A stretch of DNA of 17,294 bases from Nitrospira sp. (GTDB lineage Bacteria; Nitrospirota; Thermodesulfovibrionia; Thermodesulfovibrionales; SM23-35). Where the stretch lies: contig VGWZ01000012.1 in NCBI GenBank assembly GCA_016873595.1, positions 1 through 17,294 on the forward strand, written 5' to 3'. Of the stretch, positions 1 through 7,090 are shown piece by piece; position 1 is the first letter of the stretch; each line of letters starts with the position of its first letter. A program made the position numbers and the translations under genes. The notes below the pieces were generated by a model that was not told the DNA's origin, made no database searches, and was given only the letters and a program-made list of their open reading frames with translations.

Positions 1-244
1 GGAGAAGACCCATCTGCCTGTTGTAGTTGACCCATCCCATGCAACAGGAAATTACAGGTATGTGGCTCCCATGTCTTTTGCTGCGATAGCTGCTGGTGCA
101 GATGGCCTGATGATCGAGGTACATCCTCATCCTGAACATGCTTTTTCTGATGGTCCGCAATCTTTGACACCGTCAAGTTTTGCCTCGATGATGGAGAAGC
201 TGAAATTATTTGCTGGGATATCTGAAAGGAGGCTTTCGATTTAA
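1..244 (+). CDS. aroF: 3-deoxy-7-phosphoheptulonate (DAHP) synthase, C-terminal end (5' truncated by window)
   Basis: This is the last ~80 codons of a DAHP synthase, read in the frame beginning at base 2. The enzyme condenses phosphoenolpyruvate with erythrose 4-phosphate, the first step of the shikimate pathway in the cytoplasm. Visible signatures are VVVDPSHATG (barrel strand with the metal-binding His), AAGADGLMIEVHPHPE (metal-binding Glu region) and SDGPQSLTP. These are typical of the type I-beta class, which is built like KDO8P synthase. The frame closes with TAA at 242-244. The N-terminal half is outside the window, so a fused regulatory (ACT/ferredoxin-like) or chorismate mutase domain cannot be judged. 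The symbol aroF is a family-level label. Confidence 0.9.
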   Translation, partial: EKTHLPVVVDPSHATGNYRYVAPMSFAAIAAGADGLMIEVHPHPEHAFSDGPQSLTPSSFASMMEKLKLFAGISERRLSI

Positions 245-245
245 C

Positions 246-265
246 CAGAATAATGCATTATTCTG
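246..265. repeat. Perfect 20-bp palindrome just after the aroF stop
   Basis: CAGAATAATG followed directly by CATTATTCTG makes a perfect 10+10 dyad with no spacer, beginning one base after the upstream stop codon. It has only four G:C pairs and no T-run behind it, so it is not a classical intrinsic terminator. It may be a weak hairpin, a protein-binding dyad, or a trace of the neighbouring repeat element that starts at 274. Confidence 0.6.
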
Positions 266-273
266 ATAATTGT

Positions 274-424
274 AGCAGGCATAGGCACATAAAAACCTTT
301 ACAAAGCAGAATTTGGGTATTAAAGGATATCAGTCCTTGTTGTCTGAAAAAATGCATGCTACTGGGATATTAAATGTCTTACAAAGGTGCTGCTGGTAAA
401 GCTTTTTCTGCACCTATGCCTGCT
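274..424. mobile_element. MITE-like element, copy 1 (151 bp, imperfect terminal inverted repeats)
   Basis: The two ends are inverted copies of one another. AGCAGGCATAGG at 274-285 pairs perfectly with CCTATGCCTGCT at 413-424. Similarity continues inward over about 30 bases with the shared pattern AAAAA-S-CTTTAC. No open reading frame is present. A second copy in the opposite orientation lies at 11062-11248. Bases 384-413 (minus strand) match 11072-11101 (plus strand) at 27 of 30 positions, and both copies end in a TGCTTTG-like segment followed by AAAGGTTTTTA. A non-autonomous transposable element (MITE) is the simplest reading. I could not find a clear target-site duplication. A dispersed structured-RNA or regulatory repeat is the alternative. 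Confidence 0.6.
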
Positions 425-450
425 CTATTGCATTTTTCGATTTAAACAGA

Positions 451-783
451 CTAACTGTGTTTCCTTATTGAAAAGAGTGGCTCCTGTATTGATTCACTTC
501 GGCATACAGGGCATTTACCGGGCTTCTTAAGCCTGTCCCTTTTTCTGAATACAAAGCCGCATTTTTTACATTCAGCAGGTATGATAATGAGATTACGGTC
601 TTTTTTGTTAAGAGTCTTCTGGATATGCTCAAGATGCTCATACACCTCTTTTTCAGAGACCATGACATTAGCAGATATGTCCTTCGCAGAAAGAGTCTGC
701 CCCTCAAGGACAGAGATTATTTTCTGACGGGTAGTCTCATGCCTTTCAGGAGGGATAAAAGGTTCTTTCGGTTTCTTTTTCAA
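451..783 (-). CDS. Predicted transcriptional regulator, HTH fused to zinc ribbon (COG3357-like)
   Basis: A 110-aa protein. Residues ~15-60 look like a winged-helix/HTH fold (TRQKIISVLEG, then LSAKDISANVMVSEKEVYEHL). Residues 72-94 carry two CxxC knuckles (C72-KK-C75, C91-PV-C94) that would bind one zinc. This architecture matches the small HTH plus Zn-ribbon family common in archaea and some bacteria, whose target is generally unknown. The start is TTG at 783, supported by AAGGTG seven bases upstream on the minus strand. A perfect TATAAT (plus coordinates 803-808) lies just upstream, although no good -35 accompanies it. The gene diverges from the toxin-antitoxin operon at 954. Nothing in the sequence says that it regulates that operon. 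Confidence 0.75.
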   Translation of the reverse strand: MKKKPKEPFIPPERHETTRQKIISVLEGQTLSAKDISANVMVSEKEVYEHLEHIQKTLNKKDRNLIIIPAECKKCGFVFRKRDRLKKPGKCPVCRSESIQEPLFSIRKHS

Positions 784-802
784 AACACTTCACCTTAAAA
801 AT

Positions 803-808
803 ATTATA
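803..808 (-). promoter_or_regulatory. Candidate -10 box for the HTH/Zn-ribbon gene
   Basis: The minus strand reads TATAAT here, 19 bases before the TTG start at 783. No convincing -35 hexamer sits at the right distance. The resulting leader would be very short but would still include the AAGGTG ribosome site. Confidence 0.4.
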
Positions 809-910
809 GCTTAAAGTTATTTCTGAAAATTCTATATGCTTTTTATTTTTAATTCCGTAGTTTGTTATCTTGTTTTGTAGCTTATGTCCTCGCCCATTTA
901 AGTAAAAGTC

Positions 911-939
911 TTGACTTCATGTTCTCAAATTCTTAACAT
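911..939 (+). promoter_or_regulatory. Sigma-70-type promoter of the AbiE-like operon
   Basis: TTGACT (911-916) and TAACAT (934-939) are separated by exactly 17 bp. The predicted transcription start falls near 945-947, only about 8 bases before ATG 954, so the mRNA would be almost leaderless. The -10 box lies inside the inverted repeat 929-952. Confidence 0.6.
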
Positions 940-952
940 ATTTGTTAAGAAT
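929..952. promoter_or_regulatory. Inverted repeat overlapping -10 box and start region (putative operator)
   Basis: ATTCTTAACA (929-938) and TGTTAAGAAT (943-952) are perfect 10-bp arms around a 4-base spacer. The repeat covers the -10 hexamer and predicted transcription start, and ends one base before ATG 954. Known AbiEi antitoxins repress their own operon by binding inverted repeats in the promoter, so this is the obvious candidate site. Confidence 0.6.
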
Positions 953-953
953 A

Positions 954-1613
954 ATGGAACAAAGCATAGCAGAAAAATTGTCTGGTGAATCGAAGATTGA
1001 TATTACCCAGATAGTGCGGGAATCCTGGGAGATTTTATTTTTAAAAGGACTCTTTGAGTCAACCTATGGGAAGTATCTTATATTTAAGGGAGGTACTGCC
1101 CTCAGACTTGTTTACGGTTCACCACGATTCTCTGAAGATTTAGACTTTTCCCTCACAAAGGATGTTTTCAAAAATAAGTTTGAAGGGTTCATCAAAAAAT
1201 TGGTATTGCCATATAAAGAAGCTTCACTGACAGATGTAGCTGAAAAGTATTACACCTATCTCTCAGAGATTAAGATTACCCAGAGCTATCTGCCGATGCC
1301 TTTCAGGATTAAGATCGAAATTTCAAGACGGATTTTAAAGAGCTATGAATATGAATTAAGACTGATCAGTTCACCTTCATCTCTTTTTCAGGTAGTTGGT
1401 AATGTTGCACAGCTTGAACAAATATATAAAGACAAACTTGACTGTGTAAAGGGGAGAGCAAAACCAAAGGATTTTTTTGATATATGGTTTCTATGTCAGA
1501 GATTAAAAATCCCTTATTCAAAACCTCAAGTTGCTTTATCTAAAAAGGTGTTAAGAAGGGACTTAAGAAAATATCTTCCTTCTGCCTATTGGAATGTAAT
1601 TGAGAATTTATAA
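954..1613 (+). CDS. AbiEii/AbiGii-type nucleotidyltransferase toxin
   Basis: A 219-aa protein of the AbiEii nucleotidyltransferase family, the toxin of type IV toxin-antitoxin and abortive-infection pairs. Family members act in the cytoplasm and are thought to block translation by NTP-dependent modification of tRNA. The signature KGGTAL (residues 45-50) is followed by RFSEDLDFSL with the paired acidic residues D62 and D64. A third acidic strand, RIKIEIS, comes later, and the usual KDKLDCVKGRAKPKDFFDIWFL-type segment lies near the C-terminus. ATG 954 is chosen over the in-frame TTG at 942, which falls inside the operator and promoter. Neither has a Shine-Dalgarno sequence, in keeping with near-leaderless translation. 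The stop overlaps the next gene by one base (TAATG), indicating coupled translation. Toxin-first order is the reverse of canonical abiEi-abiEii. Confidence 0.85.
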   Translation: MEQSIAEKLSGESKIDITQIVRESWEILFLKGLFESTYGKYLIFKGGTALRLVYGSPRFSEDLDFSLTKDVFKNKFEGFIKKLVLPYKEASLTDVAEKYYTYLSEIKITQSYLPMPFRIKIEISRRILKSYEYELRLISSPSSLFQVVGNVAQLEQIYKDKLDCVKGRAKPKDFFDIWFLCQRLKIPYSKPQVALSKKVLRRDLRKYLPSAYWNVIENL

Positions 1614-2188
1614 TGAAAGACATTGAGTTTATTAAAACGTTGAGGAAAATTGGTAAATCTTACTATACCATTTATGACCTCGAAAAGATTACCTCTCTTG
1701 AAAGAGATAGTCTATATGTATTTTTAAATAGATGGGTAAAAAAGGGAATCCTCGAAAGGATTACAAAAGGAGTGTATGTCCTGAATGAAGGAACTATTCC
1801 AGTGGAGAAGATAGCTGCACAGTTGTATGTACCGAGCTATTTATCCTTTGAATCTGCTCTTTCAAAATATGGGATATTAACCCTCATACCATATGCACTC
1901 ACGTTTGCCACGACAAAAAAGACAAAAAAAATAACGCTCCTCAATCGGTTAGTAGAGTTCAGACAGATAAAGAAAGAACTGTTTTTTGGCTTTGAGCTAA
2001 AAGATGGTGTATATATTGCGAGACCAGAGAAAGCATTTCTTGATCTGGTGTATATGAGTACGAAAGGAAAGACAACTCTGGACCTGGATGAATTGAACCT
2101 TAAACCTTTATCAAGGAATCTTATTTTAAACTATGCAAAAAAGTTCCCTGCTATTGTTTCTGAGAATTTAAAGAAACTGAAGATTTAG
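1613..2188 (+). CDS. AbiEi-type antitoxin / winged-helix autorepressor
   Basis: A 191-aa protein with an N-terminal winged helix (residues ~3-58: FIKTLRKIGKSYYTIYDLEK, then LNRWVKKGILERITKGVYVL). It is followed by the AbiEi-like C-terminal domain (VPSYLSFESALSKYGI, then ARPEKAFLDLVYM). Proteins of this type neutralise the AbiEii nucleotidyltransferase without forming a stable complex, and repress the operon by binding promoter inverted repeats. The start overlaps the stop of the toxin gene by one base, so translation is probably by re-initiation and antitoxin supply is tied to toxin translation. Weak dyad CTAAGA/TCTTAG (2213-2237) lies downstream, but I do not see a real terminator. Confidence 0.8.
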   Translation: MKDIEFIKTLRKIGKSYYTIYDLEKITSLERDSLYVFLNRWVKKGILERITKGVYVLNEGTIPVEKIAAQLYVPSYLSFESALSKYGILTLIPYALTFATTKKTKKITLLNRLVEFRQIKKELFFGFELKDGVYIARPEKAFLDLVYMSTKGKTTLDLDELNLKPLSRNLILNYAKKFPAIVSENLKKLKI

Positions 2189-2249
2189 GAAATATAAGCA
2201 TTCTACTCTTATCTAAGAAAAATTGTTGTTATCTTAGCAATGAGAATAA

Positions 2250-2278
2250 TTGAATTTAGATTGCCTTTGTTTTAAATT
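2250..2278 (+). promoter_or_regulatory. Candidate promoter for the HNH gene
   Basis: TTGAAT (2250-2255) and TAAATT (2273-2278) are spaced 17 bp apart, ending 15 bases before the ATG. The -10 matches the consensus at 4 of 6 positions, so the support is moderate. Confidence 0.35.
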
Positions 2279-2293
2279 ATAGAGAGGTGAGCA

Positions 2294-2629
2294 ATGAGCG
2301 AGAAGCGTTACGGAAGATACGAGAGACCACGATATAAAAAGACAGCCAGTGATAAATCTGTTGCCGATATCGTGAAAGAATTAAAAAAGGATAGTACCAC
2401 TGCCATTGATTACAGAGAGAGGTCCCTGAAGATTCACGGCCTTATCTGTGCGAAATGTGGAAGGGAGTTTGATTTTAAGGACAGGCATCTTCTTACCGTA
2501 CATCATAAAGACGGAAATCGCCTTCATAATCCTCTCGACGGATCTAACTGGGAAAATCTCTGCGTTTACTGCCACGAGAACGAACACAGCAGGGGACTCC
2601 TCGGTGATTATTTAAATGATAAAAAATAA
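2294..2629 (+). CDS. YajD-like HNH nuclease family protein
   Basis: A 111-aa protein resembling E. coli YajD, a small HNH-domain protein whose cellular role is not established. The HNH/zinc core is clear: C52-AK-C55, the HH pair at residues 70-71 (LTVHHKDGN), DGSNWENLC (the N-containing segment, C90), C93-H94 and H98. The four cysteines would bind a structural zinc, while the HH pair plus the distal His form the beta-beta-alpha metal active site. Residues 1-40 are basic and poorly conserved. GAGGTGA a few bases upstream of ATG 2294 is a good ribosome site. No adjacent partner (methylase, phage genes) suggests a restriction or mobile role, so a housekeeping nucleic-acid function is more likely. 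Confidence 0.8.
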   Translation: MSEKRYGRYERPRYKKTASDKSVADIVKELKKDSTTAIDYRERSLKIHGLICAKCGREFDFKDRHLLTVHHKDGNRLHNPLDGSNWENLCVYCHENEHSRGLLGDYLNDKK

Positions 2630-2758
2630 AGGCGGTGCTTTTTTATTAATCTCCCACTGAAGAATCAATCCATGCCTCCAATTCTGTTTTCGATTAATGC
2701 TTTGAGTAATATATTCTTTAAAGGTAGTGGTTAATTACATTCATTGAAGGAGGGGTAA

Positions 2759-4405
2759 ATGACCCAGAGATTTGAGAATGCTGCCTCTTGCTGGAAAGCA
2801 ATAATGTCAGATGTTCTTAGAAACAAGGGATTACTGTCTGTCATAGAAAAATTCGCAAGAGAGAACACAAACCCTACACATGTAGTATTCGGCACATCTG
2901 GATGGCGGGGTGAAACAGGATCTGATTTCACCTTCAACAATGTGCGTGGGGTGACCTCAGCTATTATAGAAATGTTTAAAGGCAATAACAGTTCTGTGAT
3001 GAAGGCAATGGGAGTATCAGGCTTTGAGGAGATTCAAAAACGTGGAGTTATTGTCGGACACGACAATCGTTTTCTCGGCCCTGAGTTTGCCATGGAAGTT
3101 ATAGGGCTTCTTCAAAAAGACGGAATCAAAACATGGTATGCAGGAGAGGCTCCTACGCCGGAGTTTTCAGCAGGTATTGAGATGGTACATGCAGCCTGTT
3201 CTATTAACCTCACTCCTTCACATAACCCTGCAAACTATTCTGGTTTCAAGTTCAACCCTTCGGATGGAGGCCCTGCAGGCACTGAGATTACGACGAAAAT
3301 TGAAGAGATCTCGAACAGGATGATGGATAAATTGTCTATTATTAAACCGGTAAAACCTGAGAAGGGAGAAAAAATAGACCTTACCGGGCTTTATATCCAA
3401 TTTATAAAAGAGAGGAAGACACTGGATATCGAGAAGATCCGTGATTTTGTAAACAGGGAAGATTGCATTATTTGTGTTGATAATGTGCACGGTTCAACAA
3501 GGGGACGCATTGAGAGGATTCTCGGTGAATGCAAAAATATAAAATATCTGAGAACAGAGAAAGATTTTCTTTTTGGTGGTATCGCTCCAGAGCCTTCTGA
3601 GAAAAATATGCAGGGAGTTGAAAAAGTCTTGAAGGAGAGCAATGCGAGATTCAAACTCGGTGTAGTGATGGACCCTGATGGTGACCGTATCAGGCATGCT
3701 GATGGAAGCATACAGATACCGATGAACTATTTCGGAGCAATGGCATTCCATTTTCTTCATGTACATAAAAAGATTCCCGGTGTTGTCGCAAAATCAGTCG
3801 GAACGAGCAATTTTGTGAATGCAATCGCAGGGAAACTGGGAGTGCCTGTAAAGGAAACAAAGGTCGGATTTAAAAACTTCAGGCCATATATGCTCAAAAC
3901 ATCCTCCGCCATAGGCGGTGAAAGGGCGATAGTTGCCTTTGAAGAGTCAGACGGTATATCAGCATATAACCACATACTCGAAAAAGATGCCATATTTGGT
4001 CTACTTCTTGCCATAGAGATGATGGCAGTTACTGGCAAGAATCTGAGTGAGTATCTCAAGGACTTAATGGATGAATTCGGATACTACTATCCTGACCGTT
4101 CAGGCATCTCTGTGGATCCGACCCTTGTGGGAGAACCTCTTATAAAAAAGATTTCGGTTATCGGGGAACATTATAAGAAAGGAACTGTCGTTCCTATGGG
4201 GAAGATCAGCAGGACTGTGAAGAATGTGATAACCGAGGACGGCATAAAATTGGTTTTTGATGATGGCTCATGGCTTATGATAAGACCGTCAGGCACTGAG
4301 CCTAAAGTAAGGTTTTATATAGAAGCAAGAACAGAAGAGGGCAAACAGGCTGTGTTTGAAACAGCTGAGAGAATGACCAGAGATGCCCTTGGAATGGCAA
4401 GATAA
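2759..4405 (+). CDS. Phosphoglucomutase/phosphomannomutase family protein
   Basis: A 548-aa alpha-D-phosphohexomutase, a cytoplasmic enzyme that interconverts hexose 1- and 6-phosphates through a phosphoserine. All four family loops are visible: FGTSGWRG at the N-terminus (~44-51), the catalytic TPSHNP loop (152-157, active Ser154), the metal loop DPDGDR (305-310), the sugar-recognition loop FEESDG (394-399) and the phosphate-binding loop RPSGTEPK (509-516). The sugar loop reads EESDG rather than the common GEESGG/GEMSGG, so substrate preference (glucose versus mannose) cannot be stated. AAGGAGG (2747-2753) sits five bases before ATG 2759. The helicase gene follows 9 bases after the stop and is probably co-transcribed. 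Confidence 0.9.
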   Translation: MTQRFENAASCWKAIMSDVLRNKGLLSVIEKFARENTNPTHVVFGTSGWRGETGSDFTFNNVRGVTSAIIEMFKGNNSSVMKAMGVSGFEEIQKRGVIVGHDNRFLGPEFAMEVIGLLQKDGIKTWYAGEAPTPEFSAGIEMVHAACSINLTPSHNPANYSGFKFNPSDGGPAGTEITTKIEEISNRMMDKLSIIKPVKPEKGEKIDLTGLYIQFIKERKTLDIEKIRDFVNREDCIICVDNVHGSTRGRIERILGECKNIKYLRTEKDFLFGGIAPEPSEKNMQGVEKVLKESNARFKLGVVMDPDGDRIRHADGSIQIPMNYFGAMAFHFLHVHKKIPGVVAKSVGTSNFVNAIAGKLGVPVKETKVGFKNFRPYMLKTSSAIGGERAIVAFEESDGISAYNHILEKDAIFGLLLAIEMMAVTGKNLSEYLKDLMDEFGYYYPDRSGISVDPTLVGEPLIKKISVIGEHYKKGTVVPMGKISRTVKNVITEDGIKLVFDDGSWLMIRPSGTEPKVRFYIEARTEEGKQAVFETAERMTRDALGMAR

Positions 4406-4414
4406 GGAATAGCA

Positions 4415-6454
4415 ATGGTTGATATCAAAAGACAACTGAATCCTTCGCAGTTTGCTGCGGTTACGACAATCCACGGACCTGTTCTTGTTATTGCGGGTGC
4501 GGGATCCGGTAAAACAAGAGTTATCGAATATCGGGTCTTACATCTTGTACAGAACAAAATGAGTCCAAATTCTATCCTGCTTTTAACCTTTACAAGAAGA
4601 GCTGCTCATGAAATGCTCGCACGTGCTGCAAAGCATGACCCCAGATGCAAAAATGTCGAAGGTGGTACGTTCCATTCATTTGCGTACAAGGTATTAAAAA
4701 AATATGCAAAAGCCATGGGATTCCCTGATTCATTCTCTGTTCTTGATGAAGGTGATGCCGAAGAAGCGATTCACCGATGTTGTACGAGGCTCGGTTTCTT
4801 CGAGAAAGAAAAAAGATTTCCGAGAAAAGATACGTTGAAGAATATCCTTAGCATGTCCGTCAATAAAAATATCTCTGTGAGTGAAGTACTGAAAAAAGAA
4901 TACCCTCATTTTCTCGAATATGCCCCTGATATAGAAAATCTGAGAAAAGCATATACGGAATATAAGATTAAGAAAAACTACCTGGATTATGATGATTTAC
5001 TCATTTACCTCACGCTCCTGTTGGAAAATCAAGATATCAGACTCCGCCTTTCCCAAAAATATAAATTCATAATGGTTGATGAGTATCAGGATACCAACAA
5101 GTTACAGGGAGACATCACTTATTTATTAGCGGAGAGTCACAAGAATGTGATGGTGGTTGGAGATGATGCACAAAGTATCTATGGGTTTAGAGGAGCGTCT
5201 CATGAAAATATCATGGAGTTCCCAAAAAAATTTCCGGAATGCAAGATAATCAAACTGGAAGAAAATTATAGAAGTACCCAGTCTATTTTAGACGTTGCGA
5301 ATGCGGTGCTTGAAAACATGGAAAATAAATATTCCAAATGTCTTATCTCAGCAAGAAAGCAGATAGGCGAGAAGCCGCACTTACTATTTTTCAAGGATGT
5401 GTATGAAGAAGCTGAATGGGTAGCAGAGCAGATCAAAAAACAGAGGGATGAGGGTATTGTGTTAGGCCACCAGTGCGTTCTGTTTCGTTCTTCCTATCTC
5501 TCGATCCCCCTTCAGGCTGAATTAAGCAGGAGAAATATCCCCTATGAAGTATTCGGTGGACTGAAATTTTATGAAACAGCTCATGTAAAAGACGTGATGG
5601 CACATCTTAAAGTAATCGCAAATCCAAAAGATGAGCTGGCCTGGAATCGGGTACTCATGCTTATTGAAGGAATAGGTCCGAGGACAGCAGAGCGAATTTT
5701 GGAAGAAATTATCACGTCTGTATCACTTAGCGAGATTCTGGACACAGTGTTTCATAAATACAATAAAGGGTTCAGATATTCTGAGGGGTTGGCAAAACTG
5801 GCGTCAGCATTAAGGGAAGCTTGTGATGAAAAAATAGATGTGGGAGAAAAATTCGGCATTATTCTTGAGTATTACGATCCGATATTAATAGACAAATTTG
5901 ATGATTGGCACTTAAGACTCAATGATTTAGAAGCATTGAGACAGATATCAATGAGATATGATTCACTGGAAGAACTATTAGAGGACTTTGCAATTGAACC
6001 ACCTGAAAGAGGGGTCTGGAGAGTTGAACCGGAAACGAAGGAAGAGGAAAAGCCGCTCACCTTATCTACAATCCATTCAGCAAAAGGTCTGGAATGGGAG
6101 TGTGTATTCTTAATAAGTCTCACGGATGGAGTGTTGCCGGTGAGCTTTGCCTTAGATCACGAGGATGAGATTGAGGAAGAGTGCCGTCTATTTTATGTGG
6201 CCATTACCAGGGCGAGAAAACACCTTTTCCTCTCATTGCATCATGAAGGCACAAGGGGTGGTATCACTCAATTTAATAAAGTTTCACGGTTTCTCGATAC
6301 CCCGAATGTGTTATCAAAATTGGAACTGAGAGATGTTCCTCAACCCAGTATAAAAAAGAAAGTTCTTTTTGAAGAGGCTGAAAAAGAAGCCATGGTATAC
6401 GATAAGAAATTGCTTGTTCAAAGGATCATTGATTTTTTCAATAAACAATCGTGA
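4415..6454 (+). CDS. UvrD/Rep-family ATP-dependent 3'-5' DNA helicase (superfamily 1A)
   Basis: A 679-aa helicase carrying the full SF1A motif set. These are the Q-motif LNPSQFAAV (8-16), Walker A GAGSGKT (28-34), motif Ia LLTFTRRAA, Walker B VDEYQD (221-226), motif III GDDAQSIYGFRGA (249-261), motif IV LEENYRS (281-287), motif V TIHSAKGLEWE (552-562) and motif VI CRLFYVAITRA (590-600). The length and single-chain layout fit Rep/UvrD/PcrA-like repair helicases that unwind DNA or strip proteins from it. The C-terminal tail is short and has no obvious Tudor-like RNAP-binding region, so I do not assign uvrD or pcrA specifically. AAGGA (4404-4408), overlapping the stop of the mutase gene, serves as ribosome site for ATG 4415. 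Confidence 0.9.
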   Translation: MVDIKRQLNPSQFAAVTTIHGPVLVIAGAGSGKTRVIEYRVLHLVQNKMSPNSILLLTFTRRAAHEMLARAAKHDPRCKNVEGGTFHSFAYKVLKKYAKAMGFPDSFSVLDEGDAEEAIHRCCTRLGFFEKEKRFPRKDTLKNILSMSVNKNISVSEVLKKEYPHFLEYAPDIENLRKAYTEYKIKKNYLDYDDLLIYLTLLLENQDIRLRLSQKYKFIMVDEYQDTNKLQGDITYLLAESHKNVMVVGDDAQSIYGFRGASHENIMEFPKKFPECKIIKLEENYRSTQSILDVANAVLENMENKYSKCLISARKQIGEKPHLLFFKDVYEEAEWVAEQIKKQRDEGIVLGHQCVLFRSSYLSIPLQAELSRRNIPYEVFGGLKFYETAHVKDVMAHLKVIANPKDELAWNRVLMLIEGIGPRTAERILEEIITSVSLSEILDTVFHKYNKGFRYSEGLAKLASALREACDEKIDVGEKFGIILEYYDPILIDKFDDWHLRLNDLEALRQISMRYDSLEELLEDFAIEPPERGVWRVEPETKEEEKPLTLSTIHSAKGLEWECVFLISLTDGVLPVSFALDHEDEIEEECRLFYVAITRARKHLFLSLHHEGTRGGITQFNKVSRFLDTPNVLSKLELRDVPQPSIKKKVLFEEAEKEAMVYDKKLLVQRIIDFFNKQS

Positions 6455-6479
6455 GGATGGCGATAAAAGGAGGATAATG

Positions 6480-6956
6480 ATGCAGGTTTTGGTGCTTTAC
6501 TATTCTAAGGGAGGTAATACGAAGAAACTCGCAAAAGAGGTAGCTAAAGGTGTTGAATCAGCAGGAGTAAAGGCAGTTCTTAAGAGTACGAAGGAGGTTA
6601 CCAGAGAGGATTTTCTGGGATCTGCGGGAATCATCGCTGGTTCACCTGTCTATTTTGGAGTCATGGCCGCTGATCTCAAGAGGGTCTTTGATGAATTCGT
6701 GGGTACACGGAGTAAGATGGAAAACAAAGTAGGAGCTGCCTTTGCCACAGGTGGACATCATACAGGTGGGAAAGAGACCACCATCATGTCCATACTGCAA
6801 TGCATGCTCATCTACGGCATGATAATAGTGGGAGATCCCATGAGTGCCTCTGGCCACTATGGGGTTGCCTGTGTCGGTGCACCTGATGAGAGAACAGCCT
6901 CTGATGCATTCAAACTTGGTGCTCGCGTGGCAGAACTCTGCAAGAAACTGAAATAA
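6480..6956 (+). CDS. Flavodoxin / WrbA-like NAD(P)H-dependent oxidoreductase
   Basis: A 158-aa flavodoxin-fold protein. The N-terminal strand and phosphate loop VLVLYYSKGGNTKKLA bind the FMN phosphate, and GSPVYFGVMAADLKRVFDEF is the second FMN-contacting region found in WrbA-like and iron-sulfur flavoprotein relatives. ATGGHHTGGKETT forms the third flavin loop. It probably carries electrons or reduces quinones in the cytoplasm. AAGGAGG (6467-6473) dictates the start. ATG 6480 lies six bases beyond it, while the adjacent ATG 6477 is only three away and is less favoured. Upstream in-frame starts lie inside the helicase gene and are rejected. The gene is 25 bases from the helicase stop and likely ends this transcription unit. 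Confidence 0.85.
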   Translation: MQVLVLYYSKGGNTKKLAKEVAKGVESAGVKAVLKSTKEVTREDFLGSAGIIAGSPVYFGVMAADLKRVFDEFVGTRSKMENKVGAAFATGGHHTGGKETTIMSILQCMLIYGMIIVGDPMSASGHYGVACVGAPDERTASDAFKLGARVAELCKKLK

Positions 6957-7024
6957 AATAATTGATTACTATGTAGAGATCTCGGGGTATTTGATATCTC
7001 TTTCATTATAAATCTTCATAATGA

Positions 7025-7058
7025 TTACATTATAATACAATATTGTATTACAATGTAA
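7025..7058. repeat. 34-bp near-perfect palindrome between convergent genes
   Basis: The dyad axis is between 7041 and 7042, and 16 of 17 pairs match (the only mismatch is 7032/7051). The inner 18 bases, TAATACAATATTGTATTA, are perfectly symmetric with no loop. It is almost pure A/T with repeated ACAAT/ATTGT units and lies between the flavodoxin gene (ends 6956) and the DUF167 gene (ends 7091). Possible roles are a bidirectional transcript end, an operator or a cruciform. It lacks the GC-rich stem of a standard terminator. Confidence 0.65.
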
Positions 7059-7090
7059 ATAAAAGATAGATTTAACCTTAAGGATAGCAG

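Noticed and set aside
942..953. In-frame TTG start for the AbiEii-like toxin
   Set aside because: It lies inside the inverted repeat and at or before the predicted transcription start; ATG 954 is better and gives the normal N-terminus.
2630..2660. Small AAAGGC/GCTTTT hairpin with T-run after the HNH gene as terminator
   Set aside because: The stem is about five pairs including a G-T wobble; too weak to call.
6369..6479. Long N-terminal extension of the flavodoxin-like gene
   Set aside because: It lies within the 3' end of the helicase gene in another frame; the AAGGAGG at 6467 points to ATG 6480.
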